Shown: positions 42,484 through 51,180 of the stretch, piece by piece
Numbering within the stretch: position 1 is the first letter of the stretch
How the letters are laid out: each line of letters starts with the position of its first letter
Assembly (NCBI GenBank): GCA_963836785.1
Contig: CAWIKW010000004.1
Span: forward strand, 248,001 to 312,000
Source: DASQPR01 sp963836785
GTDB taxonomy: Bacteria; Actinomycetota; Actinomycetes; Mycobacteriales; Micromonosporaceae
Direction: 5' to 3'
DNA length: 64,000 nucleotides
Translations under genes and position numbers: made by a program
The notes under the pieces: model-generated
Databases searched by the model: none
What the model saw: only the letters and a program-made list of their open reading frames with translations
Told to the model about the DNA's origin: nothing

Positions 42484-43176
42484 CTACTGCTCGGACATGC
42501 CGGCGCGGCGACGCAACGCGGAAATGTCCGTGAGCACGATCCGCCGGCCCTCGGTGCGCAGCCAGCCGCGCGTCGCGAACGATCCGATGGCCTGGTTCAC
42601 GCTCTGCCGCGAGCCACCGGCCATGGCCGCGAGCTGGCTCTGGTTCAGCTCGATCGTCACCATCGGCGACGCCGAGTCCTCGGCCAGCCGTACGAGCGTC
42701 TTGGCGACGCGGCCGGGCAGGTCGAGGAAGATGTGGTCGGCGTGCTGCTCGGTGAGGCGCCGGATGAGGTTACCGAGCGATTGCATGACCGCGTCCAGGA
42801 TGGCTGGGTTGCTGTGTACGAGTTCGATAAACGCGTGCCGCGACAGCGCCAGCGCGCGGGTGTCCTCGATCGCCTCGGCCGACGTGGACCTCGTGCCACC
42901 GTCCAATAGCGACACTTCACCGAAGAAACTCGGCGGCCGGATCACCGCGAGCACCGCGCGCTCGCCGGTCGGTGCGGTGCGGAACACCGCGATCGCGCCC
43001 CGCTTCAGCACGATGAGCGAGTCGCTGGGGTCGTTCTCCACGAACAGAAGCTGACCCTTGCGGTACGTCCGGGGGACGGCCGCCGCGATGACGCGCTGCC
43101 GGGACTCCGCGTCGAGCCCCGCAAACATCTCGACGCCCGTCAAGGCGTCGGGCGTCTCGTGATGCCGAACGTCCAC
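42484..43176 (-). CDS. Crp/Fnr family transcription regulator
   Basis: The 230-residue protein has a cyclic-nucleotide-binding-type beta-roll (GQLLFVENDPSDSLIVLKRGAI, FFGEVSLLDGGTRSTSAEA), a dimer helix and a C-terminal winged helix-turn-helix (LNQSQLAAMAGGSRQSVNQAI). The phosphate-binding cassette FGEVSLLDGGTRS keeps glutamate and arginine, so cAMP binding is possible. No Fnr-type cysteine cluster is present. GTG at 43176 is preferred because GGAGGT lies 7 bases upstream; the frame is open to 43191. A palindromic TATATA at 43269-43274 may be its promoter. Confidence 0.91.
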   Translation of the reverse strand: MDVRHHETPDALTGVEMFAGLDAESRQRVIAAAVPRTYRKGQLLFVENDPSDSLIVLKRGAIAVFRTAPTGERAVLAVIRPPSFFGEVSLLDGGTRSTSAEAIEDTRALALSRHAFIELVHSNPAILDAVMQSLGNLIRRLTEQHADHIFLDLPGRVAKTLVRLAEDSASPMVTIELNQSQLAAMAGGSRQSVNQAIGSFATRGWLRTEGRRIVLTDISALRRRAGMSEQ

Positions 43177-43476
43177 GGGTCTGACCTCCACATGCGAATT
43201 GCCAGGCAGGCGTACGCGATTCGTGCGTCGCCCACCCCCCAGATGATGGGCCGCTGGTGGTGCCTTTGTATATACCGACGTCGACGTGGCGTGGCGATCC
43301 CACGACGGAGAGCAGGTGCATACGACGGGCCCGAGCCAACCGCACGCTTACCTTAATCGATGCCTCTGGCGACCCCGACGAGATGGTCCGGCGCCGGAGC
43401 CGCCAAGATGGCGGCGAGGTTGATCGCGGTCGGCGCCGGCCGGCAGATGCGCGAAAAGAAGTCGAGATGGGTAGGC
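43177..43476. other. Divergent intergenic region between the Crp-type gene and the exoribonuclease
   Basis: About 300 bases without a convincing gene. The only AT-rich spots are TATATA at 43269-43274 and TTACCTTAATCGAT near 43347-43360; these are the likely promoter elements for the minus-strand regulator and the plus-strand nuclease. No clear Crp-type palindrome (TGTGA-N6-TCACA) was found. Confidence 0.45.
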
Positions 43477-44004
43477 ATGGCGTACCGGTACTTCTATGAC
43501 ACGGAGTTCATCGAGGACGGCCGGCTGATCGACTTGGTGTCGATCGGCGTCGTCGACGAGAACGGCCGGGAGTTCTACGCGGTGTCGACCGAATACGACG
43601 ACACGCACGCGGTGCCGTGGGTGCGCCGCAACGTGCTGGACAAGCTTCCGTCGCCGGCCGATCCGGCGTGGCGGTCCCGGGAGCGCATCCGCACCGAGCT
43701 GTACGCGTTCCTCCTGGAGCCGATCCGCGACCGGCCGGGCGAGCAGTTGGAGCTGTGGGCGTGGTACGCGGCGTACGACCACGTGGCCCTCGCCCAGCTG
43801 TGGGGGGCAATGCCGGCGCTGCCGCGCGAGATCCCCCGGTTCACCAAGGACCTCCGGCAGCTCTGGGACGATCTCGGCCGACCTAGGCTGCCGGAAGCGG
43901 AGGGCCGGCATGACGCGCTCGTCGACGCCCGCCACAACCTGGCTCGGTGGAATGCGATGGCCGGCGTCCGTACCCTCGATGAGCCTCCGGTCGACGGTGC
44001 GTGA
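43477..44004 (+). CDS. DEDDh 3'-5' exoribonuclease, Rv2179c family
   Basis: The 175-residue protein has YRYFYDTEFIEDGRLIDLVSIG (first Asp/Glu pair), WYAAYDHVALAQLWG (second Asp) and GRHDALVDARHNLARW (His/Asp of DEDDh). This matches the mycobacterial Rv2179c family of RNases. It lies upstream of pfk and aroG, as expected from the mycobacterial order. ATG at 43477 is chosen because it directly precedes the fold; the frame is open about 40 codons upstream. Confidence 0.9.
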   Translation: MAYRYFYDTEFIEDGRLIDLVSIGVVDENGREFYAVSTEYDDTHAVPWVRRNVLDKLPSPADPAWRSRERIRTELYAFLLEPIRDRPGEQLELWAWYAAYDHVALAQLWGAMPALPREIPRFTKDLRQLWDDLGRPRLPEAEGRHDALVDARHNLARWNAMAGVRTLDEPPVDGA

Positions 44005-44193
44005 CGTGCGGGCCCATGCTCGGCGGATCGGGCGGCGAGCCGCTAGAGTGCGTGCTGCCCGCCCCGGGCTTCGGCAGCGCCGCCGATCTTGACCGTCGGC
44101 CCGACCGCGCCCCCGCGCGGTGTGGTCGCGGTGATCTCGCTGCCGGACTTCATGCGCCGCGAGCACGGCCCAGGGACATTTCGGGCTACGTTT

Positions 44194-44221
44194 ACCTGAC
44201 CGATCAGCTGACCGGTCAGGT
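44194..44221. promoter_or_regulatory. Perfect palindromic operator candidate upstream of phosphofructokinase
   Basis: ACCTGACCG (44194-44202) and CGGTCAGGT (44213-44221) form a perfect inverted repeat with a 10-base spacer that itself contains CAGCTGAC, so CTGACC also repeats directly. It lies immediately after a TACGTT hexamer (44188-44193) and 46 bases before the gene. Size and symmetry suit a TetR- or GntR-type repressor. Confidence 0.6.
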
Positions 44222-44266
44222 ATCGCACATGCGACGGCATCGCGATGCATTAAGGAGAACCAGACC

Positions 44267-45292
44267 ATGCGCATCGGCGTTCTCACAGGTGGCGGCGACT
44301 GCCCCGGCCTCAACGCGGTTATCCGCGCCGTGGTCCGCAAGGGCATCGGGACCTACGACCACGAGTTCGTGGGCTTCCGCGATGGCTGGAAGGGCCCGCT
44401 GGAGGGTTTCAGCAAGCCGCTCGGCGTGGCCGACGTCCGCGGCATTCTCCCTCGTGGCGGCACCATCCTCGGTTCGTCCCGGACGAACCCGTTCAAGATC
44501 GACGGTGGCGTTGACAAGATCAAGGCGAATCTCGCCGAGCTCGGTATCGATGCGCTCGTGGCGATCGGTGGCGAGGACACTCTCGGCGTTGCGACGAGGC
44601 TCGACGAGTTGGGCGTCAAGGTCGTCGGCGTGCCCAAGACGATCGACAACGACCTCGGCGCGACCGACTACACGTTCGGTTTCGACACCGCCGTGAACAT
44701 CGCGATGGAGGCGATCGACCGGCTGCACACGACGGCCGAGAGCCACCACCGCACGTTGGTGGTCGAGGTGATGGGTCGGCACGCCGGCTGGATCGCGCTG
44801 CACGCGGGACTCGCCGGCGGTGCGAACGTCATCCTGCTGCCCGAGCGGGAGTTCGACGTCGAACAGGTCGCCGCCTACGTGGACAAGCGTTTCCACACGC
44901 AGTACGCCCCGATCGTGGTCGTCGCCGAGGGTGCCCAGCCGGTTGCCGGCCAGATGCAGTTGCATGATCAGAAGCTGGACGCGTTCGGGCACGTACGACT
45001 CGGCGGCATCGGTCAATGGCTGGCCGAGCAGCTGGAAGCGCAGACCGGCAAGGAGGCTCGCACGGTGGTGCTCGGGCACATCCAGCGCGGTGGCACGCCG
45101 ACCGCCTTCGACCGGGTGCTCGCGACCCGTTTCGGCCTGCACGCGATCGACGCCGTGCACGAGGGCGACTTCGGCAAGATGGTTGCGCTGCGCGCCACCG
45201 ACATCGTGCGCGTGCCGCTCGTCGAGGCGACGCGGGAACTCAAGACCGTCCCCGTCGAGCGCTACACCGAAGCCGAGGTGTTCTTCGGGTGA
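44267..45292 (+). CDS. 6-phosphofructokinase, predicted PPi-dependent type
   Basis: Phosphorylates fructose-6-phosphate in glycolysis. The 341-residue protein has LTGGGDCPGLNAVIR, PRGGTILGSSRTNPF, VPKTIDNDL (catalytic Asp), MGRHAGWIA and LGHIQRGGTPTAFDR. The phosphoryl-donor positions are Asp104 (GGEDT) and Lys124 (PKTIDND). Glycine at 104 marks ATP enzymes, whereas Asp104/Lys124 is the PPi-dependent signature known from Amycolatopsis methanolica. ATG at 44267 has AAGGAG at 44252-44257. A palindrome lies upstream and a strong hairpin downstream. Confidence 0.93.
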   Translation: MRIGVLTGGGDCPGLNAVIRAVVRKGIGTYDHEFVGFRDGWKGPLEGFSKPLGVADVRGILPRGGTILGSSRTNPFKIDGGVDKIKANLAELGIDALVAIGGEDTLGVATRLDELGVKVVGVPKTIDNDLGATDYTFGFDTAVNIAMEAIDRLHTTAESHHRTLVVEVMGRHAGWIALHAGLAGGANVILLPEREFDVEQVAAYVDKRFHTQYAPIVVVAEGAQPVAGQMQLHDQKLDAFGHVRLGGIGQWLAEQLEAQTGKEARTVVLGHIQRGGTPTAFDRVLATRFGLHAIDAVHEGDFGKMVALRATDIVRVPLVEATRELKTVPVERYTEAEVFFG

Positions 45293-45297
45293 GTTGG

Positions 45298-45342
45298 TCC
45301 GCGGTGGTGCCGGTCCGTGTCTGCGTCCGGCACCGCCGCGGA
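45298..45342. other. Strong hairpin after phosphofructokinase
   Basis: TCCGCGGTGGTGCCGG (45298-45313) pairs with CCGGCACCGCCGCGGA (45327-45342), 15 of 16 positions, around a 13-base loop, 6 bases after the pfk stop. No T run. It may be a 3' stabilising or terminating structure; its right arm ends GCCGCGGATCA, similar to the right arm of hairpin C. Confidence 0.7.
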
Positions 45343-45458
45343 TCATTGACGGGTACGAGCAACCGGAGGTGACCGGATGACTGTCTCGAATCCCGCAACC
45401 GGGTCGAATCCGCGCAAGCGGGTCGAATGGCGGAGCCGCACACGAGTCGTCGGCGACC

Positions 45459-46262
45459 GTGGCGGTCGTCGGCGCCGGCAAGATCGGCGAGGTGCTGCTG
45501 TCCGGGCTGCTGCGGTCGGGCTGGCCGGCCGGCCGGCTGCTCGCGACCGTTCGCCGGTCTGATCGAGCGGACGAACTGGCCGAGCGCTACGGCATCCGCG
45601 TGGTGGACACCGCCACCGCCGTCACCACGGCCGACGTCCTCGCGATCAGCGTCAAGCCACAGGACGCGTCGACGCTGATGGACGAGCTCGGACCGATGAT
45701 CGAGCCAGGCTCCGGAAAGCTGATCATTTCGCTGTGCGCCGGCCTGCCGACCGGATTCTTCGCCAAGTGGCTGCCCGACGGCACGCCGGTCGTACGCGTC
45801 ATGACGAACACCCCGGCCCTGGTCGACGAGGCGATGTCGGCGATCTCCCCGGGTGCGTACGCGACCGGCGAGCATCTTGCGCTGGCCGAGGAGATGTTCG
45901 CACCGCTCGGTCGGACGATCCGCGTGCCCGAGTCGCAACAGGATGCCGTCACGGCGTTGTCCGGCTCGGGCCCGGCGTACTTCTACTACCTGGTCGAGGC
46001 CATGACCGACGCCGGCATCCTTCTCGGGCTGCCGCGCCAGGTCGCGCACGACCTGATCGTGCAGACCGCGATCGGCTCGGCGATCATGCTGCGCGACTCC
46101 GGCGAGCATCCGGTCAAGCTGCGCGAGGCGGTGACGTCGCCGGCCGGTACGACGATCAACGCGATCCGCGAACTGGAGAAACACGGCGTGCGGGCGGCGT
46201 TGCTCGCCGCGCTGGAAGCCGCCCGCGATCGGGCTCGCGAGATCGCGGGCGAGCAGGCCTGA
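45459..46262 (+). CDS. proC: Pyrroline-5-carboxylate reductase
   Basis: NAD(P)H-dependent last step of proline synthesis. The 267-residue protein starts at the Rossmann motif VAVVGAGKIGEVLL and has the family signature VTSPAGTTINAIRELEKHGVRAAL and the SGSGPAYFYYLVEAM dimer segment. GTG at 45459 is the first start in this frame but has no ribosome binding site. A strong GGAGGTGA (45365-45372) instead serves ATG 45377 in a different frame, so the true N-terminus is in doubt (see findings). Confidence 0.9.
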   Translation: MAVVGAGKIGEVLLSGLLRSGWPAGRLLATVRRSDRADELAERYGIRVVDTATAVTTADVLAISVKPQDASTLMDELGPMIEPGSGKLIISLCAGLPTGFFAKWLPDGTPVVRVMTNTPALVDEAMSAISPGAYATGEHLALAEEMFAPLGRTIRVPESQQDAVTALSGSGPAYFYYLVEAMTDAGILLGLPRQVAHDLIVQTAIGSAIMLRDSGEHPVKLREAVTSPAGTTINAIRELEKHGVRAALLAALEAARDRAREIAGEQA

Positions 46263-46318
46263 GCCGACACCCGCTGGTGGATGTGCACGTCGCACTGGTC
46301 GCCGGCCGGCCGGCCGCA

Positions 46319-46324
46319 TAGGCT
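46319..46324 (+). promoter_or_regulatory. -10 element of a leaderless promoter, first metalloprotease
   Basis: TAGGCT ends 8 bases before the GTG at 46333. The same hexamer, followed by a GGCT just before the GTG, precedes the paralogue at 48036. Confidence 0.58.
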
Positions 46325-46332
46325 CATCGGCT

Positions 46333-47934
46333 GTGGAGACCCCGGACGCCGTGCCGCCGTCGATCGCGCCGCCGGCAGCCGCGAGTGTGCCGGGTGGCGA
46401 GCGTGCGGCCGATCAGTCCACTCCGGGCGGATCGGCCGGGTCGAGGGTGTCCGCGTTCGCGGGACCGGCGTATCCGACGTCGCCACCGCCGGCCGGCGCC
46501 TTGGGGTATCCGGGTTCCGCGCCGTATTCGGATCCCTTGAGTCCCAACGGCGCGGGCAACGGGCACTCGGCGAATGGCTATCCGTACTCGACGGTTCGGC
46601 ACGCCGCGCCGGGATCGACCGGTGCCTGGCCACCGCCGTACCCGCCGGATGTCGTCCTAGGGCAGCGCCGCGCGCGGCGCGGACCGGCCGTGCCCATCCT
46701 CGTGATCGCGATCGTGGTCGCGCTCATCGCGGCGGTGAGCGTCGCCGTGTCGCGGTTGGGGGCGCCGGCGTCGACCGGAACCGGCCGACTCGGTGCCGTA
46801 TCCGCGCCGCCGAAAGTGTCGGCCGACCCGCTGACGCTCAACTCGGTGCTGACCACCCAGTCCGCGGCGTTGATCGCGGGCGACGAGGCCGGGTTCCTGG
46901 CCGGCGTGGATCCCGCGTCCAAGATCGTGCGGGCCGCCTACAAGCGCATGTACGCGAACCTTCGCGCCCTCCACGTGGTCACGTGGTCCCAATCGACGCC
47001 GGGCGGTGGCACTCGGATCAGCGGCGTCCGGCACTTCGACATCGACGTGTCCTACTGCTTCGTCGTCACCACCTGCAAAGACATGAACGCGCAGCTCAGC
47101 GTGACGGCGGCGGTCCGCAATGGCCGCGTGTTGATCGAGTCGTACGTGCCGCCGGTGCCGAGCGAACGCTTCGACGAGCCGATCCCGTGGGAGACGTCGA
47201 CGTTGACCGCGGTGACCGGTCCGCGCGTGATTGTTGCCGCATCGTCGGCCGAAAAGTCGGAACTCGCCGACGCGCTCCCGATTGCCGAGCGGGCCGCGGC
47301 GGCGGCCGACAAGTACGCCATATGGGGCAAGCCACCGGTCTATCTCATCTATCTCGCCGGACCGTCCGACGCGAAGTCGTGGTTCGGCGGCGGGTTGGAG
47401 CACTCGACCGGTGAGGCGATTGGATTGTCGGCGACCGACATCGAGGTCATGGTCGTGCTGCCGGCGGCCGGCGAATCGCGCTATGCCGGCCCCGGCCGGC
47501 TCGGCACGGTGATCCAGCACGAGATGGGCCACGTCGTCACGCTGTACGGCGACGACCAGGACACCGGGCACGACTCGTTCATCGAGGGCATCGCGGAGTT
47601 CATCGCGTACAACGGGCACTCGAACTGGGCGGCCTACCGGTTGGACAACACCCGCGAATACCTCCGGAGCGGCAAGTGGTCCGGCAACTGCTACCTGACC
47701 AAGGAGATCGAAAGCGACGACGTGCTCACCGGCTCGGCCGCGTACGGCATCGGCTATCTCACGTTCAAGCGTCTCGCGAGCAAGTACGGCACGACGAAGA
47801 TGCTCGACTTCTGGGGCGGCGTCGAGCGCGACGGGCTGACCGCCGATCAGGCGGCGCGCAAGACGTTCGGGGTGTCGTGGAAGTCCGTGAACGCGGACTG
47901 CGCCAGCTACATCCGGCGGACGCTGCACGCCTGA
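46333..47934 (+). CDS. Membrane-anchored HEMGH zinc metalloprotease, paralogue 1
   Basis: The 533-residue protein has a cytoplasmic Pro/Ser-rich N-terminus of about 110 residues, one membrane helix (VPILVIAIVVALIAAVSVAV) and an outside domain. The zinc site is H396-E-M-G-H400 with Glu418 in FIEGIAEF as likely third ligand, a gluzincin arrangement similar to peptidase MA/M1-like proteins. The region before it (LNSVLTTQSAALIAGDEAGFL, YKRMYANLRALHV) looks like an NTF2-like or processing domain. Cysteines in CFVVTTC, NCYLTKE and DCASYIRR could form disulfides. Substrate unknown. It is the upstream member of a tandem pair with the gene at 48036. Confidence 0.87.
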   Translation: METPDAVPPSIAPPAAASVPGGERAADQSTPGGSAGSRVSAFAGPAYPTSPPPAGALGYPGSAPYSDPLSPNGAGNGHSANGYPYSTVRHAAPGSTGAWPPPYPPDVVLGQRRARRGPAVPILVIAIVVALIAAVSVAVSRLGAPASTGTGRLGAVSAPPKVSADPLTLNSVLTTQSAALIAGDEAGFLAGVDPASKIVRAAYKRMYANLRALHVVTWSQSTPGGGTRISGVRHFDIDVSYCFVVTTCKDMNAQLSVTAAVRNGRVLIESYVPPVPSERFDEPIPWETSTLTAVTGPRVIVAASSAEKSELADALPIAERAAAAADKYAIWGKPPVYLIYLAGPSDAKSWFGGGLEHSTGEAIGLSATDIEVMVVLPAAGESRYAGPGRLGTVIQHEMGHVVTLYGDDQDTGHDSFIEGIAEFIAYNGHSNWAAYRLDNTREYLRSGKWSGNCYLTKEIESDDVLTGSAAYGIGYLTFKRLASKYGTTKMLDFWGGVERDGLTADQAARKTFGVSWKSVNADCASYIRRTLHA

Positions 47935-48023
47935 CCGCGACCGACCGCCCACTGTGGCCGAGTCGTGACCGTGTATGAACCCTCGCGGCTCGTTCCGGCC
48001 TGTTTCCTGGCCGTCCGAACACC

Positions 48024-48029
48024 TAGGCT
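48024..48029 (+). promoter_or_regulatory. -10 element of a leaderless promoter, second metalloprotease
   Basis: TAGGCT ends 6 bases before the GTG at 48036. Confidence 0.58.
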
Positions 48030-48035
48030 GCGGCT

Positions 48036-49637
48036 GTGGGGAACCCCGACGCCTCGTCGCAGTCGCATCCGGCCACCGGCGACGGCGTCGAGAGCCCTGT
48101 CGGCGCACCGGACGCGTCGCCCGGCGGCGATACCGCGGTCGATTCGTCGTCGACATCGTCGTCGACGCCGTCGGTTCCGCGTCCGTCCGGCCCGGCCGAT
48201 GATGCGTTCGTCGCGCCGCCTGCTGATGCGTTCGTCGCACCGCCTGCTGGACCCGGTGCGTCCGCTGCTTATCCCGCCTGGTCCGGCGGACCGTATCCGT
48301 ACCCGGTCGCGAGCCCGGCCGGCCCCTGGCCGTACCCGCCCTATGTGCCCCCGCCGCGCCGGCGCCGCGGTCTGGCCGTGGCCATCGTCGTCGGCGCGAT
48401 CGTGGTCGCCCTGGTCGGGACCTTCGGAGTCGCTTCCGCCTTGCGCGTCGCCCGGCCGGTTGGGCATCCGGGATTTGGCAGCCTAGGCCCGGTGGGCCCG
48501 GTCAGCACGGGTCCGGCCGGGACGCAGACGGATGGGTCGCTGGACGCCGTGCTCAATTCCCAGTCGGGCGCGCTCATCGATGGCAACGAGGCCGGCTTCC
48601 TGGCCGCGGTGGATCCAACGGCGACGTCGGCCGTCGCCGCATACAAAAAGATGTACGCGAACCTCCGAGCGCTGCACGTCAGCACGTTCGACCAGTCGAC
48701 CGACGCGAGCTTCGCAGGCGACCGTGCGGACGTGGACATCTACGTCCGTTACTGCCTGGTGTATCTCTGCGGTGACACGGACCTGACCGTCACCGTCGAC
48801 ATCGTCAACGGGAAGGCGGAGATCGTCGCGTACACGGCCCCTGCGGTGAGCGCGGACGACGTCGTACCGATCCCGTGGCAGGCGTCGGCATTGTCGGTCG
48901 TGACCGGTACGGACGCGACCGGTACGGACGTGATCGTCGCGGCCGACGCGGCGGAGAAGTCGCAGCTCACGCGAGTCCTGCCGATGGCCGAACGGGCGGC
49001 GGCGGCGGCCGACAAGTACGCACACTGGGAAGAGGTGCCGACCTACCTCGTCTACCTCGCCGACCACCGCGACGCGGCCAAGTGGTTCGGCGGGATCCTC
49101 GAGAATTCCGATGGCGAGGCCGTTTCGCTCACGTCCACGGACATCGAGGTGATGGTCGTGCTGCCCGACGCCGCGAACCACCGCTACACCGGCGACGGCG
49201 GGCTGGAGATGGTAATCCAGCACGAGATGGGTCACGTGGCCACGCTCTACAACGATTCGCAGGACTACGGCTACGACTCCTTCATCGAGGGCATCGCCGA
49301 ATACATCGCCTACGCCGGCCACCCCACCTGGGACGATTACCGGCTCGCCGACACCCGCGAGTACGTCCGCGAGGGCAAATGGTCCGGCCAGTGCTACCTG
49401 ACCAAGGAGATCTCGTCCAGCGACGGACTGACCGGCTCGGCGGCGTACGGCATCGGCTATCTGACGATCAAGTACCTCGTCGGGAAGTACGGCGAATCGG
49501 CGATGCTCGACTTCTGGGGCGGCGTCGAGCGGGACGGGCTGACCGTCGACCTTTCGGCCCGTAACACGTTCCACGTGGCGTGGAAGACCGTGAACGCCGG
49601 CTGCGCGAGCTACGTCCGCCGGACGCTACACGCCTGA
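48036..49637 (+). CDS. Membrane-anchored HEMGH zinc metalloprotease, paralogue 2
   Basis: It is also 533 residues and collinear with paralogue 1. It has a disordered cytoplasmic N-terminus rich in Pro, Ser and Tyr, one membrane helix (GLAVAIVVGAIVVALVGTF), HEMGH at residues 396-400 and FIEGIAEYIAY. Long identical stretches (WSG-CYLTKEI, LTGSAAYGIGYLT, LDFWGGVERDGLT, RRTLHA) show a tandem duplication. The N-termini and loops have diverged, which suggests different partners or substrates. It has its own promoter, so the two can be regulated separately. Confidence 0.87.
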   Translation: MGNPDASSQSHPATGDGVESPVGAPDASPGGDTAVDSSSTSSSTPSVPRPSGPADDAFVAPPADAFVAPPAGPGASAAYPAWSGGPYPYPVASPAGPWPYPPYVPPPRRRRGLAVAIVVGAIVVALVGTFGVASALRVARPVGHPGFGSLGPVGPVSTGPAGTQTDGSLDAVLNSQSGALIDGNEAGFLAAVDPTATSAVAAYKKMYANLRALHVSTFDQSTDASFAGDRADVDIYVRYCLVYLCGDTDLTVTVDIVNGKAEIVAYTAPAVSADDVVPIPWQASALSVVTGTDATGTDVIVAADAAEKSQLTRVLPMAERAAAAADKYAHWEEVPTYLVYLADHRDAAKWFGGILENSDGEAVSLTSTDIEVMVVLPDAANHRYTGDGGLEMVIQHEMGHVATLYNDSQDYGYDSFIEGIAEYIAYAGHPTWDDYRLADTREYVREGKWSGQCYLTKEISSSDGLTGSAAYGIGYLTIKYLVGKYGESAMLDFWGGVERDGLTVDLSARNTFHVAWKTVNAGCASYVRRTLHA

Positions 49638-49771
49638 CGCGGCGCGCGGCTTGACCCGGCGCTCTAGCCCGGCGGGGAGGTCGAGCCAGGCGCTAGATCC
49701 CGTGATGCGGGCGGCACGTCCTTGATTGTGAGACAGGGCACCCTAGCGCGGTGATCCACGGGACACGCCCG

Positions 49772-49777
49772 TACGCT
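49772..49777 (+). promoter_or_regulatory. -10 element of a leaderless promoter for aroG
   Basis: TACGCT ends 7 bases before the ATG at 49785. Confidence 0.62.
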
Positions 49778-49784
49778 TGGCAGC

Positions 49785-51176
49785 ATGCGCCAGGAGTGGC
49801 ATAAATTCCGGAACCCGGGCCTCGATATCGGCCGGCCGCCGACCGATGCGGCCGAGATCGCCGCGTTCGGCCTCGACAACTGGCGCTCGCTGCCGCGTGA
49901 GCAGATGCCGCCGTGGCCGGACATGGCCAAGGTCGACGAGGTCACCACCGTGCTGTCGACCGTCCCGACGATCGTCGCGCCCTATGAGGTCGACGAGCTT
50001 CGATCGCGCCTGGCCCAGGTGTGCGAGGGCAACGCCTTCGTGCTGCAGGGCGGCGACTGCGCCGAGACGTTCGTCGACAACACCGAGGCGCATCTGCTGT
50101 CCAACGCCCGGACCCTGCTGCAGATGGCCGTGGTCCTGACGTACGGCGCGAGCCTGCCGGTGGTCAAGGTCGCCCGGGTCGCCGGTCAGTACACGAAGCC
50201 CCGCACCGCGGCGCTCGACTCGCTCGGCCTCCCCGCCTACCGCGGTGACATGATCAACTCGCTCGAGCCGACCGAGGCTGCCCGCGTCGCCGATCCCCAG
50301 CGGATGATTCGCGCCTACGCCAACGCGTCCAGCGCGATGAACATGCTGCGCGCCTACCTCGGCGGCGGCATGGGCGATCTGCACGCCGTACACGATTGGA
50401 ACAAGGGCTTCGTCACGACGTCCCGCGCCGGCGAGCGCTACGAAGCGCTGGCCGCGGAGATCGATCGCGCGCTCGCGTTCATCCGCGCCTGCGGCATGAA
50501 GGACGACGAAGCGCTGCGGACGGTCACGCTCTACTGCTCGCACGAGGCCCTCGCGCTCGAATACGACCGAGCCCTCACCCGGGTCGCCGACAACCGTGCC
50601 TTCGGCCTGTCCGCCCATTTCCTGTGGGTCGGCGAGCGCACCCGTCAGCTGGGCAATGCCCACGTCGACTTCGTGTCACGCATCGCCAACCCGATCGGCG
50701 TGAAGCTCGGGCCGGACACGACGCCGGAGACCGCGATCGAGCTGTGCGAGAGGCTGAACCCGGACAACGTGCCGGGCCGTCTCACGCTCGTGTCCCGGAT
50801 GGGCAACCAGAAGGTCCGCGACGTGCTGCCGTCCATCGTCGAGAAGACCACCGCCGCCGGTTGCAAGATCGTCTGGCAGTGCGACCCGATGCACGGCAAC
50901 ACGCACGAGTCGTCCAACGGTTACAAGACCCGCCACTTCGACCGGATCGTCGACGAGGTGCTGGGCTACTTCGAGGTGCACCGGCAGCTCGGCACCCATC
51001 CGGGCGGACTGCACGTCGAGCTCACCGGCGAGGACGTGACCGAGTGCCTCGGCGGTGCTCAGGCCATCGAAGATGCCGACCTGCCCGGTCGCTACGAGAC
51101 CGCCTGCGACCCACGGCTGAACACGCAGCAGTCGATCGAGCTCGCGTTCCTCGTCGCCGAGATGCTGCGAGGCTAG
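49785..51176 (+). CDS. aroG: 3-deoxy-7-phosphoheptulonate synthase, class II
   Basis: First step of the shikimate pathway, condensing PEP and erythrose-4-phosphate. The 463-residue protein has the class II (plant/mycobacterial AroG) motifs FVLQGGDCAETF, RVAGQYTKPRT, LYCSHEALALEYD, NPIGVKLGP, IVWQCDPMHGNTHES and CLGGAQAIEDADL. The metal and PEP residues of the family (Cys in GGDC, His in DPMHGN, Glu, Asp) are present. The start is ATG at 49785 in a leaderless context. Equivalent to Rv2178c. Feedback sites in the N-terminal extension cannot be judged by eye. Confidence 0.97.
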   Translation: MRQEWHKFRNPGLDIGRPPTDAAEIAAFGLDNWRSLPREQMPPWPDMAKVDEVTTVLSTVPTIVAPYEVDELRSRLAQVCEGNAFVLQGGDCAETFVDNTEAHLLSNARTLLQMAVVLTYGASLPVVKVARVAGQYTKPRTAALDSLGLPAYRGDMINSLEPTEAARVADPQRMIRAYANASSAMNMLRAYLGGGMGDLHAVHDWNKGFVTTSRAGERYEALAAEIDRALAFIRACGMKDDEALRTVTLYCSHEALALEYDRALTRVADNRAFGLSAHFLWVGERTRQLGNAHVDFVSRIANPIGVKLGPDTTPETAIELCERLNPDNVPGRLTLVSRMGNQKVRDVLPSIVEKTTAAGCKIVWQCDPMHGNTHESSNGYKTRHFDRIVDEVLGYFEVHRQLGTHPGGLHVELTGEDVTECLGGAQAIEDADLPGRYETACDPRLNTQQSIELAFLVAEMLRG

Positions 51177-51180
51177 TTCC

